This document shows positions 34,001-47,800 of a DNA stretch of 48,994 nucleotides, one piece after another. A program made the position numbers and the translations under genes. This stretch comes from Rhizoclosmatium globosum (lineage: Eukaryota; Chytridiomycota; Chytridiomycetes; Chytridiales; Chytriomycetaceae): NCBI GenBank assembly GCA_002104985.1, contig MCGO01000255.1, forward strand, positions 1-48,994, read 5' to 3'. The notes under the pieces are model-generated. The model was not told the origin of the DNA. It did not search any database and was given only the letters and a program-made list of their open reading frames with translations. How positions within the stretch are numbered: position 1 is the first letter of the stretch; each line of letters starts with the position of its first letter.

Positions 34001-35443
34001 GCAATACAAAAGAATCTTGGTATAGATGGCGCGAGGATATGTTGCGACCATTTCACAACAACATTTTGCACAATACTGAAAGTTTGAAGAAGGTCTGTTC
34101 CAGTTAATTTTGTTGCATCAGACTCATTGCTGTATGTTTAGGACTTGAAAAAGATTCAAGATGTGCGAAAGGCTTTGACCACTGTAACCACTGTGGCGAC
34201 AACTGAAGTCGAAGCATTGGAAGAACGGAGAAATGTGTTGGCAGAAAAGTGAGTATCTTAGTCTTCTTGCGTTTAATTTTAAGTAACATAAATAGGTATC
34301 GAGAGTATACGAGTTGTGACAGAGTAGAATACGCAGTTGCAGACGACGACTTTCACCTTTTAAGGTTTGTACTTCAAACTCAATCAGTGCACAACTATTT
34401 GTAACCATTCTCAAATAAGTGCTGCTATGGTTGAGCTACCGGCAGCCATTCAAGGAAAAGAGGAGGTTTATCAAAAGGGCTCCTCGGAAACCTCTGTCTT
34501 GGAAGCAAAGAAGGCGAAATTAGTTGAATCAGTCCAGGCTTTGAATGAAGAATATGAGAAGCTTTGCGATATGATGCCTGACGATGTGGTTGGAATCCAA
34601 GGTGGGAGTTTTTAAGTTACGGAGCTCAACTGACAAAAACCATTTCCTAGAGAACTACCATTTACTATTATCTATCGGTTCATGGAAGGTTGTTAAGGGC
34701 GATTATGATAGTGGCAATGGTTCTCATGTGGCATTGGAGTTTGGGGGAGGGATTTTGAATGTGACTTTGGGAGCTAAAAATGCGTCAGTGTCTGGAAGTG
34801 ATGTCAAGGTTGATGCTTTTCGTTGGTTTTGTCATTCGTCCATTTGTCGCTCAAACCTTGTTATTGTTAGACGAATGAGTCTTCACTCTTGAATGCTGGA
34901 ATGGTCCGTTGTTTGGTTGGTATTCACACTTTATGTCTAACTTTACCCATAGAATATCTTTTCCAATGTGAGCTGTAACATTGCGAGACTCCCTGCTGTA
35001 AGTCTATTGGTTTCTTTGTATGGTTTTACTCATAATGGCTGACTGACAGTTGATGGACCACATATCCCACAACCATGCAAGACTGAAGATTATACTTGGA
35101 GACTTGGATGATGCATCCCGTGAATGTGATATTTCAGTAGAATTGATGGGAAATGACGTGCTTGTGGCCACCACCTTCTTATTTAATCGGGAGACGCGCA
35201 CTCGATTCTCTGTCGCATTTGAGTTTGACCTGAGAGAGGTTGTTTATCCAAATGGCCGAATGCAGTGCAAAGTGAATAAGTACTATGGCAAAATCAGGTT
35301 CGTGTGTTTTGTATAATCTACCTTTTAAACTTATTTTCCATTGATTTAGTGAGGACAAGATTCACTTGGTTGTTAGAAATACCAGTCGTGGATATGGACG
35401 TATGCGTCGTATTTGTAAAGAATTGAGAATGTTGGTTGAGTGA
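31072..35443 (+). CDS. SPC7: kinetochore scaffold KNL1/Spc7
   Basis: Sixteen exons: 31072-31190, 31279-31431, 31487-31591, 31638-32689, 32747-33406, 33457-33719, 33777-33914, 33967-34092, 34142-34248, 34296-34364, 34420-34601, 34651-34808, 34871-34903, 34953-34997, 35050-35297 and 35350-35443. They give 1183 residues. The N terminus has RRVSF at about 30, the PP1-docking motif. The middle holds seven R-x-R-D-S repeats and MELT-like Met-Asp-[Met/Ile]-[Ser/Thr] sites (SMDMSIEAT, DMDITNF). The Spc7 domain begins at KMSLDDFLQATEIGFIEL and passes into a coiled coil and a C-terminal RWD-like part. KNL1 recruits PP1 and Bub proteins and ties the checkpoint to the Mis12/Ndc80 network. Confidence 0.88.
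31243..31270 (+). repeat. (CAAA)n microsatellite in KNL1 intron 1
   Basis: About seven CAAA units close to the 3' splice site. Confidence 0.85.
31696..32592 (+). repeat. seven-copy R-x-R-D-S-[IV] protein repeat in KNL1
   Basis: Copies start at 31696 (RRDSVFSFFGKN), 31843 (RRRDSVGAH), 31933 (RRDSVAVLFGDK), 32083 (RQRDSIAPFFGT), 32212 (RSRDSIAPFFKD), 32395 (RPRDSIAPFFGK) and 32554 (RARDSIAPFFKD), 30-61 residues apart. The last four are nearly identical at the core RDSIAPFF; the linkers are acidic and disordered. Confidence 0.9.
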
Positions 35444-35548
35444 AGTCTTGGTTATAATATTTATTATCCGTTCAAAGGAAGAGAAGATTTTGATTTGTTT
35501 GATTTGGTTGTTCCTTGCGACGCGCGTTTTCTCCAATCCAAAAAAGCA

Positions 35549-36697
35549 ATGAACCGCAACTCGTAGGTCATGCCATCCTTATGTGCATTCGCTGATATTT
35601 CTGCCTGCTAGTTACGACTCTGATATCTCGACATGGTCTCCCCAGGTGAGTGGACTTGTGTGTGGGTGCAGAGACAGTGATGCTGAAGGTTCTTGGTTGA
35701 GTAGGGGCGTTTGCACCAGATTGAGTACGCCATGGAAGCCGTTAAGCAAGGATCAGCAGCCGTTGGACTGCGGTCATCGAAGCACGCGGTTCTAGTTGCG
35801 CTGAACGTGAGTGTTTGTTTGTTGTTTCTTACTCGTTGTGGTCTGTCTGTTGACATCCAACCAAACAGCGTCAGGCCGGCGACCTCGCGTCCTTCCAAAA
35901 GAAACTGATTCGCATTGACGACCACCTCGGCATCGCAATTGCTGGTCTCACAAGCGACGCGCGGGTGCTCTCAACGTACATGCGTGGCGAGGCGATGAAG
36001 TCGCACTTTGTCTTGGGCCGTCCACTGCCTGTTCAGCGTATTGCTGCTCAGCTCGGCGATAAGGCTCAGGTTAACACTCAGCGCTATGGACGCAGACCGT
36101 ACGGTGTTGGGCTTCTCATTGCTGGTCACGATGTGTGTATTCCCAACTCCTTCTCACTACCTCTAACCATCAAGCAGGAAGCTGGTCCCCACCTATACGA
36201 AGTTTCTCCCTCTGGAAACTACTTTGATTATTACGCAATTTCAATTGGTGCCCGCTCCCAATCTGCAAAAACATACCTCGAAAAGTACTACGAATCTTTT
36301 GCCGACGCGTCTCTTGACGACTTGATTGTGCATGGTCTTCGTGCCCTCCGCGATACTCTTCAACAAGACAAGGAATTGAGTGCATCTAACTGTTCTGTTG
36401 GCTTTGTTGGTGTAGATCAGAAGTGGACTGTGATTGAAGGCGACTCATTGCAGAGGTGGGTCCCATCTCGTCATTTACCTCCATTAGAATGCATATGAGA
36501 GCAGATGAAAAGCTGTAGGGGCCAGAGGTGTGGCAAAGCTTTTTGGACTGACCAAATTGAATTATTCCAATTTCCTCTCCCTCTCCCTAATCTAAATTTA
36601 TGTTTTTAGATTCTTGGATATTTTGAACGCAGAAGCGCCACCCCCGGCAGCCGCAGCTGGCGGCGCTGATGATGTGGCTCCAATGGAGACTGAGTAA
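35549..36697 (+). CDS. PRE5: 20S proteasome subunit alpha type-1 (alpha6)
   Basis: Six exons, 35549-35562, 35612-35645, 35705-35806, 35869-36132, 36178-36455 and 36610-36697, give 259 residues. The alpha-subunit signature is present ([20 protein letters not shown]), with [14 protein letters not shown] and [26 protein letters not shown]. These match PSMA1/Pre5 rather than other alpha subunits. It forms part of the outer ring of the 20S proteasome. The first exon is only 14 bases. The Ala/Pro-rich C-terminal tail is variable in the family. It converges on the CatSper gene, with 66 bases between stop codons. Confidence 0.95.
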
Positions 36698-36763
36698 AAT
36701 TATACATTGCACTCGCATATCTCTCCCAATGTTGTTAAATAAAATGGATCGACCAAAAAGCTC

Positions 36764-38820
36764 TTATTCATTCTTTTTGGCTTGTAACCATCGCGACAAT
36801 GCATCACCTTCATCGTCAACTTTCAACTCCTCGTCGCTCGCCTCTCCATCCTCGTCATCTGCACTAACTGTATTGATGAGTCTCAACTCGAATTGGATCT
36901 AGATTATTGTACTGTAAGCTTCTGAATTTAAAAGTGACCAACTCACATCACGCAGCTTGTTCTTTAAATGAACAAATTCTTTTAGGTTTTCTTCCAGAAT
37001 GCTGAGAAGCAAAAAGTAATTTTCCACTTTGGCTTTCGAAATCTTGTCAAAGTCAGGAATCTCGTATGGAATCTGGCTCTTCCACACAGGGTTAAAGCCT
37101 GGCGGCATATTCTTAAATGATCTTCGGGCTTTTTTTTGGCTTCCTACATTCTCGTTCAGTTGTCTCGTATAATATTGTTGAAACCTCGTGTTCCTCGATA
37201 TCACTCACCAGATATTGAGTTCTTGTCAGTTTTCAATGCTCTCGTCTTCTTTTCTTGTTCTCTCGCTCGGTTGTCGTAGGCTTCTTCCTGGTTGAGTAAT
37301 GAGACTGGGTAAATTCAATGTTTAAAAGTACCAAATTCGACACAACGACAGCAACAATGATTTTGAGGAAAATAAACACGCCGATTATCATGAAACTGGT
37401 GTAATAGATTGCTGCCGCGGTAAATTGTCCTGCAGCCTGATGTTTTTGTCAATATCAATCATCAATGCACACATGAGCCACCTCTAGCAAATCAAAGTTC
37501 TCAAGCCATCCAATCTGCGTTATCATGACAAAAAGTGTCCACATGGCTGTTAAATTTTTGAGCTTGGCTTTCCTTTTTGAACAAGAATACACTCACTTCT
37601 TTGTAAGTCGCCATATGCGGACGGGAGAATCGTCCCAAATAGAGTAACACCGACAACAGCCCAAATAAACATAATGACTAGCAACAACAAAATGATGTTC
37701 ATCATGTCAGGAAGAGAATCCATTATTGTCTGCACAACAACTTGTAGCCCATTCAAAATTGAAATGCTTCGTAAAGTACGAAAGGCTCTGAGAACTCGCA
37801 GAATACGAAGGATTCGGGCATCTGATAAGATAGAAACACCTAAATATATGCGTGTGAATTAATGTTTTACTGAGAACGAAAACGCGACTTACGAGATCCA
37901 AGAAGAGAAAACAATACAATAATAACGTCGAACACATTCCAGCCGGATTTCCAGAATTGGAAAAAGCCGTAAAACCATTTGAATAAGATTTCCATGATGA
38001 AAATGGAAAGAAACGAGTAATCCAGGACATAAAACACATCCGAATATTGTTCATTCTATAAAAAATTGGTTAATGTGTTCAAATCTATTCCTCTGCTTAC
38101 CCAAGTGTCATTTGTTTGTAAGCCTATCATGATTGAGTTTCCTATGATAACCAACAGCATGAAGAGTCGAAAAACATCTCCCTCTCCAAACCGAGCTGCG
38201 ATATCTTCCGTCACTTTGTTGTCTAACGCATGTGTATCATTGATATCAACGATGTCTGTGAAATTAACATTCTTTTGTTCCAATTTCGTAACATTCTAAT
38301 GCCCAATTAAATATCGCATCCATCTGTAGAAAGCCTACTTACATATTGTATGGCTTGGTCGAAGATGATTTTGCGGACCTTGTCGTATGAATCACTTTGT
38401 TGGATTGTTAGCAAAGCAACTTGACTATCCAACTCTCACGTATTATCATCTTCATCTATATCAAGATCATCACGGATATATCCCGGATCCACGTTAATTC
38501 CTCCAGCTTGTCGAATAGACCCGATTGAACTTGTTAATTGGACAATGTCAGGAGTATCCACAGTCCGATTCAAAGCCCCACTTGCGAATAGCACTCGCCT
38601 AGAGCCGCTTGATTGAGTACTCGAAGTATTATCCAATACATCAGGCTGAGGTGAGGGAATAAGGGGCAAGCTGTCAAACTAAAGTTGGAATAAGGGCGTT
38701 ACTCACTTGTTTGAACGAAGCATTCGTCAACAACACGTCAATTCCGGCTCGCGCAAGCACTCGTCGTTCTGCGCGCGTGATTCCATCATGTACTTTAAGT
38801 GTTTGTTTCTTCAACTCCAT
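36764..38820 (-). CDS. CatSper-like voltage-gated cation channel (single six-TM domain)
   Basis: Eleven exons: 38820..38707, 38678..38440, 38394..38343, 38295..38101, 38055..37893, 37839..37597, 37546..37482, 37436..37332, 37287..37209, 37143..36947 and 36898..36764. They give 528 residues. There is one ion-transport domain. S1 reads FRLFMLLVIIGNSIMIGLQT. S4 reads ARILRILRVLRAFRTLRSI, with six Arg at every third place. S5 reads IILLLLVIMFIWAVVGVTLF. The pore is MWTLFVMITQIGWLENF and S6 is FIFLKIIVAVVVSNL. A coiled coil follows (VENYFLLLSILEENLKEFV...), as in CatSper subunits. Single-domain length, pore and coiled coil fit CatSper, perhaps the CatSper4 type. CatSper channels carry calcium into flagella. 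The filter has Ile where CatSper has Asp. Confidence 0.82.
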
Positions 38821-38866
38821 TTTTGAGAAAAAATCGTGTATTGTCACTGCAGTTGATCCAAAAGCG
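38821..38866. promoter_or_regulatory. 46-base shared divergent promoter, CatSper-like / CFAP54-like
   Basis: The start codons of the channel gene (-) and the CFAP54-like gene (+) are 46 bases apart. The stretch is A/T-rich with a run of A. I see no X-box-like (RFX) palindrome that I can support. Confidence 0.55.
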
Positions 38867-41800
38867 ATGTCGTCTGTCCAGCAGACCTTTATTGCGAAGC
38901 CTCTACTGACTAGTGGAACAAATATCAATCAGACTCATCATAGAAGACAAAGCGTGAAAACGAAATTGAAACATGTGACACGCGAGATAGCCACCATCCC
39001 GTTGTCGAAGCTTCCTATTCCAAAAGCAAGTTTGCTTGATCCCCTATTGGGTAACCTCGAGATTTATTATTATATAATTTTGGGTGTTTTTGATTCAAAA
39101 TAACCTAAACTAGGTCGTATGACTGTGTCGACATTACGAGGCATTTTCGAGAATGAAATCTCGCATTGCCTTAAAGCGATGGAAGCATATTCAAAGCTTG
39201 ATCAGAGTGATGCTTCTTGTAACGCTCGACGCCGTTTGATCCTTGACCAGTTTCAAAAATGCTGGGATCAGTATGGCCCACATCTTCCCAAAGATGTCCT
39301 GAATACACGCCTTGTTGAGGTTGGTGAGGCTCTACTTCATATTCAAGGATTCCATGACGTCGCAGATACTTTGTGTTTCACAAAATATATCAAAGAAGTT
39401 AGCTTGAGCTACGAAGAGGATAGAGTTAATATTGCAATGAAAACAAATGAGACATTAGACGGAATTAGTATCTTAATGCATAAGAATTGCCCTGATGCAG
39501 GTAAGCTGGTACTTCAACATTAGTTCGCTAATGGTGCTGTAAGCACACGAGACATCAACTTCAAAGCGAAGTTTGACGGATAAAGAAAGTGAATTGATTA
39601 GAAGATGTCAGTATGGCCTCTGCTTAGCTGAATTTTTGGGTTTGTTCATGATTGACATATCATTGCAAGCGGAACATGTTCGAAAACGTGTCATAACTGT
39701 GCTGAGTAGAATAAGTTCAATAGCTGGCGAGTGTTGTACCTCAAAAGATCAAGAATGGCTGGCATTGGAAGGTGCAAAACATATCTTAATGATAATTGAT
39801 GCACTATGGCTAACAGACTTTGAATGGAATGATGTAAGGGGCTCAATTTAAAGTTAATTGTTAAAAACGGCATAGGCATTGGTATATCTCTCTGAATCCC
39901 TCACTTACATTCAAAACTGTAAAAGCATTCTAACTATCAAAAACTCAACATGGCTGTCGGAAATCTTTTCATGCACGTTTCAAAAGAAAATTAATGGTTG
40001 GAATGTTCTTAAAGCCAAGTCCGTCTTCCAGCAATACTCAGAGATTGTTGACACAATATTCCCTGTTGGCCATGGTTGTCAACTTACAATAGAAGAAGAG
40101 GAGCTCAAGCAAAGTGCTTACAAAGCTCTTAATGATATGTCATTTTTAATCATAATTGCGGAAATGGCTGATGGACACTTTAAAACCACTCTTAACAGCT
40201 TGGATTCAAATGAGACTGGAGTCAAAGCGGAATTCCGACAAGTTTGGTACAAGGATGAATGTACACAATATCAGCAAGTGTCAAAGCTTAGAAAGTCAAT
40301 CAAGTTTGACTTGGAAGGTGGAAGAAATTCGGAAATAGGAGAATTTGCAAGACCATCACTTGCAATCCCTGCAAAGCGGACTTCAATTACAATGACTACA
40401 CAGCTTAAAGCAGATATAGAAGCAAAAGTTGTAAAATCTATGGCACCATTCAAATCCTCTGATGCTGCATCAATGATAAAAAAGCTGTCTATCACCTCTC
40501 GTAATTCAATGCCTGTCAAATTCAAAATGCAGCACCCAGAATCAAGCAGTGTGTTTCATTCAATAATCAAAGTTGATAATGCCACTGAGCCTGAAGTGGA
40601 ACTTGAGTCCATAGCAGAGTTTTCTCCTGTTCCAATTCCTGCATCATTAGCTGACAGTTCTACAAAACCCAAAAAACACAATATTCCAATGCCAAAGCTA
40701 CCCAAAAAAGTGAAAGGAATTGCAGTTGTACAAGAGAGTGATGAACACAAAGCCAAACGGCTTATTTTGACTGAGCTGATTGAAATTTTGAGGTGCTTTG
40801 AAGGAGACAAAGAAAAACTACGGCTAGTTACAGCTGCATTGGAGCTTTTGTCAAAAAGAAAGGAATCCAGTGCATCTGAAAACAATGTCAATATGACATC
40901 CCTAATATTTCACATGTTATTAGATCTTGGGTTTGAGCTGCTGACTATGCCAAATGATACCATGGTTAAAAAAGGTGGATTCTTATCAATGCTAATTGGG
41001 GAAGAGCACCAAGCCCCATCCATGAATTTTATGATGTATGCCATTGGTCGACTCCCAAGCCTCCGGGAAATTTCTTGTCTGATAGAAGATCTTGCCTTCA
41101 AACGATTCAATTATGTTGATTTAATGAAGTTGAGTAGACAAATCTTTCAAAACCATCAATGGGAACGTTTTGTTGTGATTGGGCAAGTGTTAGAACATCA
41201 TTTGAGTGAATTAATATCAATTGGAGACAAAACAATCAATACAAAAGAGGCAGCAAGCGAAATTACTCTTAGAGCTGCTGTAATTAGTTTCCATAATATT
41301 TGGCATTCTGAACGTAAAGTTTTGTTTCAAGATGATGGAGATTTAACAGCAACAGCACAAGATTTGCGATGGAAGAAGTTCAGAGTTCCTGAAACATTAC
41401 ATAATGCCTCAGTTGCTTTGCTCCATTCAATTTCTGAATGTCTTGAATTCAATTCTTTGGTTCAGGAGTTCCCTTATCTGTTTTTGGACTGTGTCAAACT
41501 CTTGTGGTCATTTGTTGAGCCATTTGTTCAAGAGTTCATGTCTGTTGACAATGATAGACTTGCTGCTGAGATTGAAAGTGATGATACAGTACTGAGAATC
41601 CTTAAGGCAGCACATTTGATTATTTCTGAATTTCCAAGCAGAGAGATAGAGTTTGGTGCAACAATTAGTTTGAAGCTGGCGCATCTGCTAGAGAAAATTA
41701 ATAACTTAACAGATGCATGTCTGATTTTGGAGCAAACCTCTTCAAGGTTAACAGAAGCACGTAGGGAGCTTGGAGATGGTCCTGGAGCCATAGAAATGAT

Positions 41801-44800
41801 TGCAAACCATGCCGGAATCTATGTAGAAGATGGCAACCTCAATGATTACAAAATTGGTGAATTAGAGCGCGTCAAGCTGAACATACCATATCTAGAAATT
41901 GAAGTTTATCAGTCTCTTTTTCGCTGTGACATGAAGAAACTCTATGAGGATGACGTCCAGCTGCAACAGAAACAGAAAAATGAGTATGAAAGATTGACAA
42001 AAAAAACTATGAAATCCAAATGTGTCAAGAGTATGCCAGTTGATTCATATGTACATTTTATGTGTGGAGGTGCGTAAATATGTATTCTTCTTGATTTAAC
42101 ATCTCTCTAGAAATCTTGTGCTGAAGTCCATAATGCTGACAGTCTATGCAGCATATGGCTATAATTTGAGTATTTTAGAGAAGCACAAGATGTTAGTTGA
42201 AGCAGTTGGCTGTCTGAAACTTCATGCCAAGCAAGAGAAAATTTTGCTTAATTCTTTAAATGAATCAGTGCGTGATACAAGAGTCTCATCCGTTGTTTCC
42301 ATGTGTTGTCCAACTCCAACAATTATTAGGCGCACACCCACTTCAATAACCATAAGACCTAACCATATGATGTCAGACACAGGTCATATTCTTATACCAG
42401 CATCTTATCAGGGATTTTGCAAAGAATATGGCGCAGGCAGAGTTGCATTAAATGATGCTGACTACCCAGGCAGTGGAGAAACTGTAAAAGCAGCACCCAC
42501 GTCAGATATTACCATTTCCGGACTGAAGCCAAATAAGAAATATATGTTTGCTGTTGCTGCCTTTGATGAATCTGGACAGATAATGGGCCGTGGTATAGGT
42601 GAAACAAGCAAGGGGGTCACAACATTATTTACTTTACCACTAATACACTGTTGGTCAACCATATCTATTGTATCACACCATCTTGGCTGTGATGACGTTG
42701 CAGACATGAGTTTTGAGCAAATCTGGCAGCATTTTGTTCAAATTCACCTGCCATGACGATCAATTAAATACTCTTGCACAACCAAATAACACAGGTGTTG
42801 TCCACCAAAAAGTTTTCACGTTCCATCAGCATAACATGAACATGGCTTCATCAGACTTGAAACGCAGATTTATTAATTGTATTCACGCAAAAATTGACCG
42901 AGACATAGCACAGGTGCATCCAGCAATTCATACTGATAAAAGTGGGATGCGAAATGTTTTAAAGCCCCAGATTACACGACTGCTGACAACAAGAGCATTG
43001 CTTATTGCATTAGAAGTTTCCAAGGATATTGACGATTATAATTTACTCTTGCAAACAGCAGTTAAAATTGTTTATTGCCTGTTTCCATTTTTTAAACATG
43101 GCATTGCGTCTCCATTTGCAGTACATAGTCTCATCATGGCCCATGAGAGCATTCTTGCTTGTGAATCAGCCAAGTATTCACTTGAAAGTGATGTAGTTGT
43201 AGATGTATTTGGACCACTTATACTACTTCTTGTGAACAGACTTGTTCAACACCAGGAATTCATCTCGGCTTCAAAAATTGCTGAAGATTGCATTAAGTAC
43301 ATTAATGTTCGCAGCGGTAATTTGATTCAACAGTTATTGCCAACTCTTCTGCAATTGAAGCCCAGTGGACTGGCGTTGTCCCTCGAACCAAACGATACAC
43401 AACAAATCAACGGAAAAACTTGATTCTTAACATACAATCTGATAATAATCATCATATTACTGTGCTTTATCGGGAAATTATAAAGTCGGCTATAATCAAG
43501 AACCTAGAAAACTTGAAGCTCTCAGGAACAACTGGAGTTGTACATCCTTCATTGTGCTTGCTTCATTAAGCCACCGCAATCTTTTGAAAAGCGATTTCTA
43601 GAGTCTCCAACAACTTTGAAAGATGTTTATCACATGTTTGTCACGTGTGGTGCTGATAATTTATCAGTAGAACTTCTCAAATTTAAAAAGAACCCTCGTT
43701 ATTTGGAACTTGTTGCAAAGTTTATGCAGTGGAATACAAGCAAGGGAAACATTGAATCTACTATTAGAATTATTACTGAAGTACTTGAATGGATAAATTT
43801 GCGGAATCAATTTCTTTCTCATGCATCGGAAATTCTGGAAGGGTCTTTAGATTCAATTTCAAAAGAAACGTTACTTCACCGGCAAAAACGATCAATATTT
43901 GTGGAAAAGAAGGTACAGGCGCCAGATTCAAAAAAAGATGAACGGAAGTCAAGGTTTGTGATTCAAGATTTAAGAAGAAGCTAAAAATATGTTCTAAGAG
44001 CTAAGCATCGTCACCATAAAATAAATTCCCTTGTAGATGGCGGAGTTACTCGAAAACAGCACATTGATGATATTGAAATTGTTCCCCGATCCCTCGTTCA
44101 CGAGAGGGTACTCTTAGTCGACCTACAAGTAAAGAAAGGCAAAATTCAAAATCTAGAAGTCCTAGTGTTGAGCGTAGCAGTAATGATGTAAACGAATTGA
44201 CCGCAAATGCTCGTGGTATTGGGCCGCAAACGAAAGAAATTGACTCAGAGAAATATGTTTTTATCAGCCTTAAGTCAAGTTGAAAAAGATCGAATAGAAA
44301 AATCTGTCAAATGTCTTGACAGTCAATTTGGAAAACTATGGAAAAGAAAGAGATTCTTAAAGAGACTACGGCTGATAATCAAATTTGAATCAAGATGGAA
44401 ATCTGACATACATATGATAATGGGATTGCAAACCTTTAGAAAGCTGGAAAGTGAATTCAGTGGTATTGACTTTCTGATACTAACCCAGAAACACTTTCAA
44501 CGCATTGATTTTGATGGTCTTAATTCTAACTCTAGTCATATGTACACGAATAGTCCAATGTCAAAACTCATCTATCTTGACAGTGGTCTGGTAAAAAATG
44601 CTGTAAATTACGAAGTTGAACAAAGCAAATTACTTCCAGATATGCTTCAAAGTTTTGTCCAATCTGCAGTTCTTGCTGCACGAGTAAAATTATGGAAAAA
44701 TGTTCTAAATAGCAGCCGCGTCTTGTGGAATGTTACGCAATGTATGATAAAATCCGAACGTATATCCAAAGAATTTAAGTCCAATTATTTGTGGAAGCCT

Positions 44801-47800
44801 TTTTTCATTGTGTCTGACTATTTGATGGATATGCTGGAGAAAACAAAAGTATCAAATGAATTGGTTCAGATGGAGGATCCATTGTCTGGTAGATGCATGC
44901 CAAATCTTTCCCAGAACACAATTTCTGGATATGAAACGAGATTGTTACCCTTTACTACTTATGATGAATTGATGAACAATAGTTTTATTTCATCATGGAT
45001 TAATTCATATGGAGAAGATGAAGAAGTGGAAGTTAACTTGAGATGGTGCTTTGATTTTGTAGCATACGCTATAGATTGTATGATATTCTCGGGACGTCTT
45101 AAACGAGCGTACCCTATTATAGAGCGACTAAATGCTTTATTTCAAGGAGTATTTAACCAATGGTACGTAAATGTCAGAAGGCGAATTGGAATTCCACTTG
45201 CGTCAAATTTCGAAGATGCGGCACAAACATCTAACTATGATTGTCTCTTAATGCTCGGAGTTTGTTTAAATCCTTCAGCAGCCATATTGGGGCAGATCAA
45301 TCCACATTGAAATTTTCACTTGACTCACTTTCAAAGTTCACTGCATCTTTTGAAGCTTATGAAACGGTTAGTCAAGAGGTATCAAGACAGAAAGACAGAG
45401 CACATTGGAAAAGGGTTATTTTCAATGAATTTGGTGATTTGTGGTATACAAAAGGAAATTTTAGAGAAGCCGCGTATTATTGGTAATTTCAATTTAAAAT
45501 GTTTTAGTGTCTTATTTCTATTCCAAGGTCAAAAGCCATAGATGAAATTTTCGGAATGGAAAATGTTTTAAATTCAAAAACTTCTATTGTCTCCATTGAA
45601 GAATTTTGATCAGCTTGGGGGAATTAAAATGGCAGTATTGGCAGCTACTATTATCATGAAATCAAGCTCTGTCCATTGAATGATTTGGACAAATCCAGAA
45701 AGCTCCAATATGTTTGCCAGTAATTTAGTTATATTTTCCTTGAAACAGAGCTTGCCGCATCCATCTGAGCCCCTTTGTTACGTATTTTTACAAAAACCAT
45801 TGAATTTAGCACCAAATCTAAGCTTGTTTTCTGACTGGTTTCTCCTTGATCCGTCAGTCACTGCAATTCTCATGTGTCAGTGTGTCACAGATCTACTTGG
45901 CAGTCAGAAACTAAATGAAGCGTTGATGCTGACTTCTTTCATTGCTTACATTGCAACAGATGTGTTAATGGATGACCAAATTTATGTCCATTCTGTAGTA
46001 CTGAAATGTAAAATTTTACTTGAAATGGGGCTTGTAAAGCAGTCATTTGAAATCCTTATTATGATTTTTCAAGGCCATTATTTGCTCAAAAACCAAATAC
46101 CTCAAGGCCAATTTAATCTTCAGTATAATATGAATGAGCCCTGCTTCTTCCAAACAAATTGGGCAGTTCTTAAAACTCTCACGGATATGGAGATTAGTGA
46201 CACCCTTAAGAAAATGTATAGCTTGGAAATACATATCAAATTGAATTGGCAAGATCATCCATATTAGTCAAATTTCTTAAACGTGTCTCTGCTCATGATC
46301 CAACCACATCAAATTCTCTCTATGTCAATCTTCTTTCAGAATCCTCTCTTCAAATGTTTGAACATCTTCCATTCAGTTCAGAAATACTATCCATTTATCA
46401 ACTGCCATCAATGGATCCTCTCAATTTGACAATGAATATTCCAACAACATTAGCATCAATGTCAATGCCTACAGTGTCTCAGAAACAACTAGATCTAGCC
46501 ATAGCATAAATTTATCCTCAGATATAGTATCCAAAACAAACAATATAAAATTTGTACCAGAATGGGCACTTTCTTTTGAAATCGTTCTGCAAAAGACTAA
46601 AGAATCACTGAAAAGAGTCTTGAATATCAGTAAAACAGCACTTGAACAAAGTAGTACCATTTGTGGTACGCAGTCAAGGTGGTTCCTTGCCATATTTTTT
46701 GAAGCTGGGTGATTTATTCCAGCTGCCACGAATTAAGTTTGACATTGGAGAAAAGTGTGCATGGTATGTACAACTAATTCTCTACTACATTAACGTTATT
46801 TCAGGGTAATGTTTACTCAGGTTCACGCTCTATCTTTTGCAAATAAGTACAATATTAGTTTAGATTCTGAACAATGGCTTCAATCTAGAATAATGACAGT
46901 GAATATTTGCTTGCAGCTGGTCTCTTGCACCAAGCCACATCATCGCCGAAATTGGAATCAAAGAATCAAGAGATTTCAAATCTAAAGCATTTGAACTGAA
47001 GTTTGGAGGGTTATCATTACTATCTCAAGTCGGTGTTAGCAAGTTTGATGAGCTGTATACAGCTTTGCTGAATTATCAAAAAATGGTTGCACAGGAACAA
47101 AGACTGCATTTAGATAATTATGGTTTGGCAGAATGCTGGGATATGATAGGAGACATTGTAACTCTTATTGCACCAGACAAGCATGAAGTTATTGCAATAG
47201 CATATGACCAAGCTTATGATTTCATATCAAAATTCTTGGAACCTAGGAGTGGGTTCAAAATACCACATGCAAGTCACTCTTATTATCATGCCAGAAAAGC
47301 AGTTATAATGTTCAAAAGAGCTCTCCATTACAAAAACACAGCAAATACTTCAGAGGCACTGAAAGTTATTAATGAACTGCAATGCTTGCACATACTGTAA
47401 AATTTGTTATACCAATAACATTATTACAGAGGATACAATTGCTCTGGCAGAGATTATGTACCGAAACCATCAACAAGGTGTAATTCTTAAAAGTAAAGCA
47501 CAGTACCGCAGTGACATATCCCGAGCATTTTCTGATGCTCTTGTGGCTGAAGTTGCTGTTGGAGGAACAGATTATGCAGTTTTGAAAACTTCTTTTGAAG
47601 GGCTTCTTGCCATTGCTATTGAGGAAGGAGATGAATTCTCTGCCCGCAGGTTAAGTCACTGTTTAAGTTATGTTGCAAAGCTAGAGATGAAGAGTGCATC
47701 AAAAAAATATGATGATATTTCGGCAAGACCTTTGTCTGCATCTGGACATCGGATTTTATTGCAAGCCAATGGGTTTTGTTTAAGAAAGGTGCAAGCTGAC

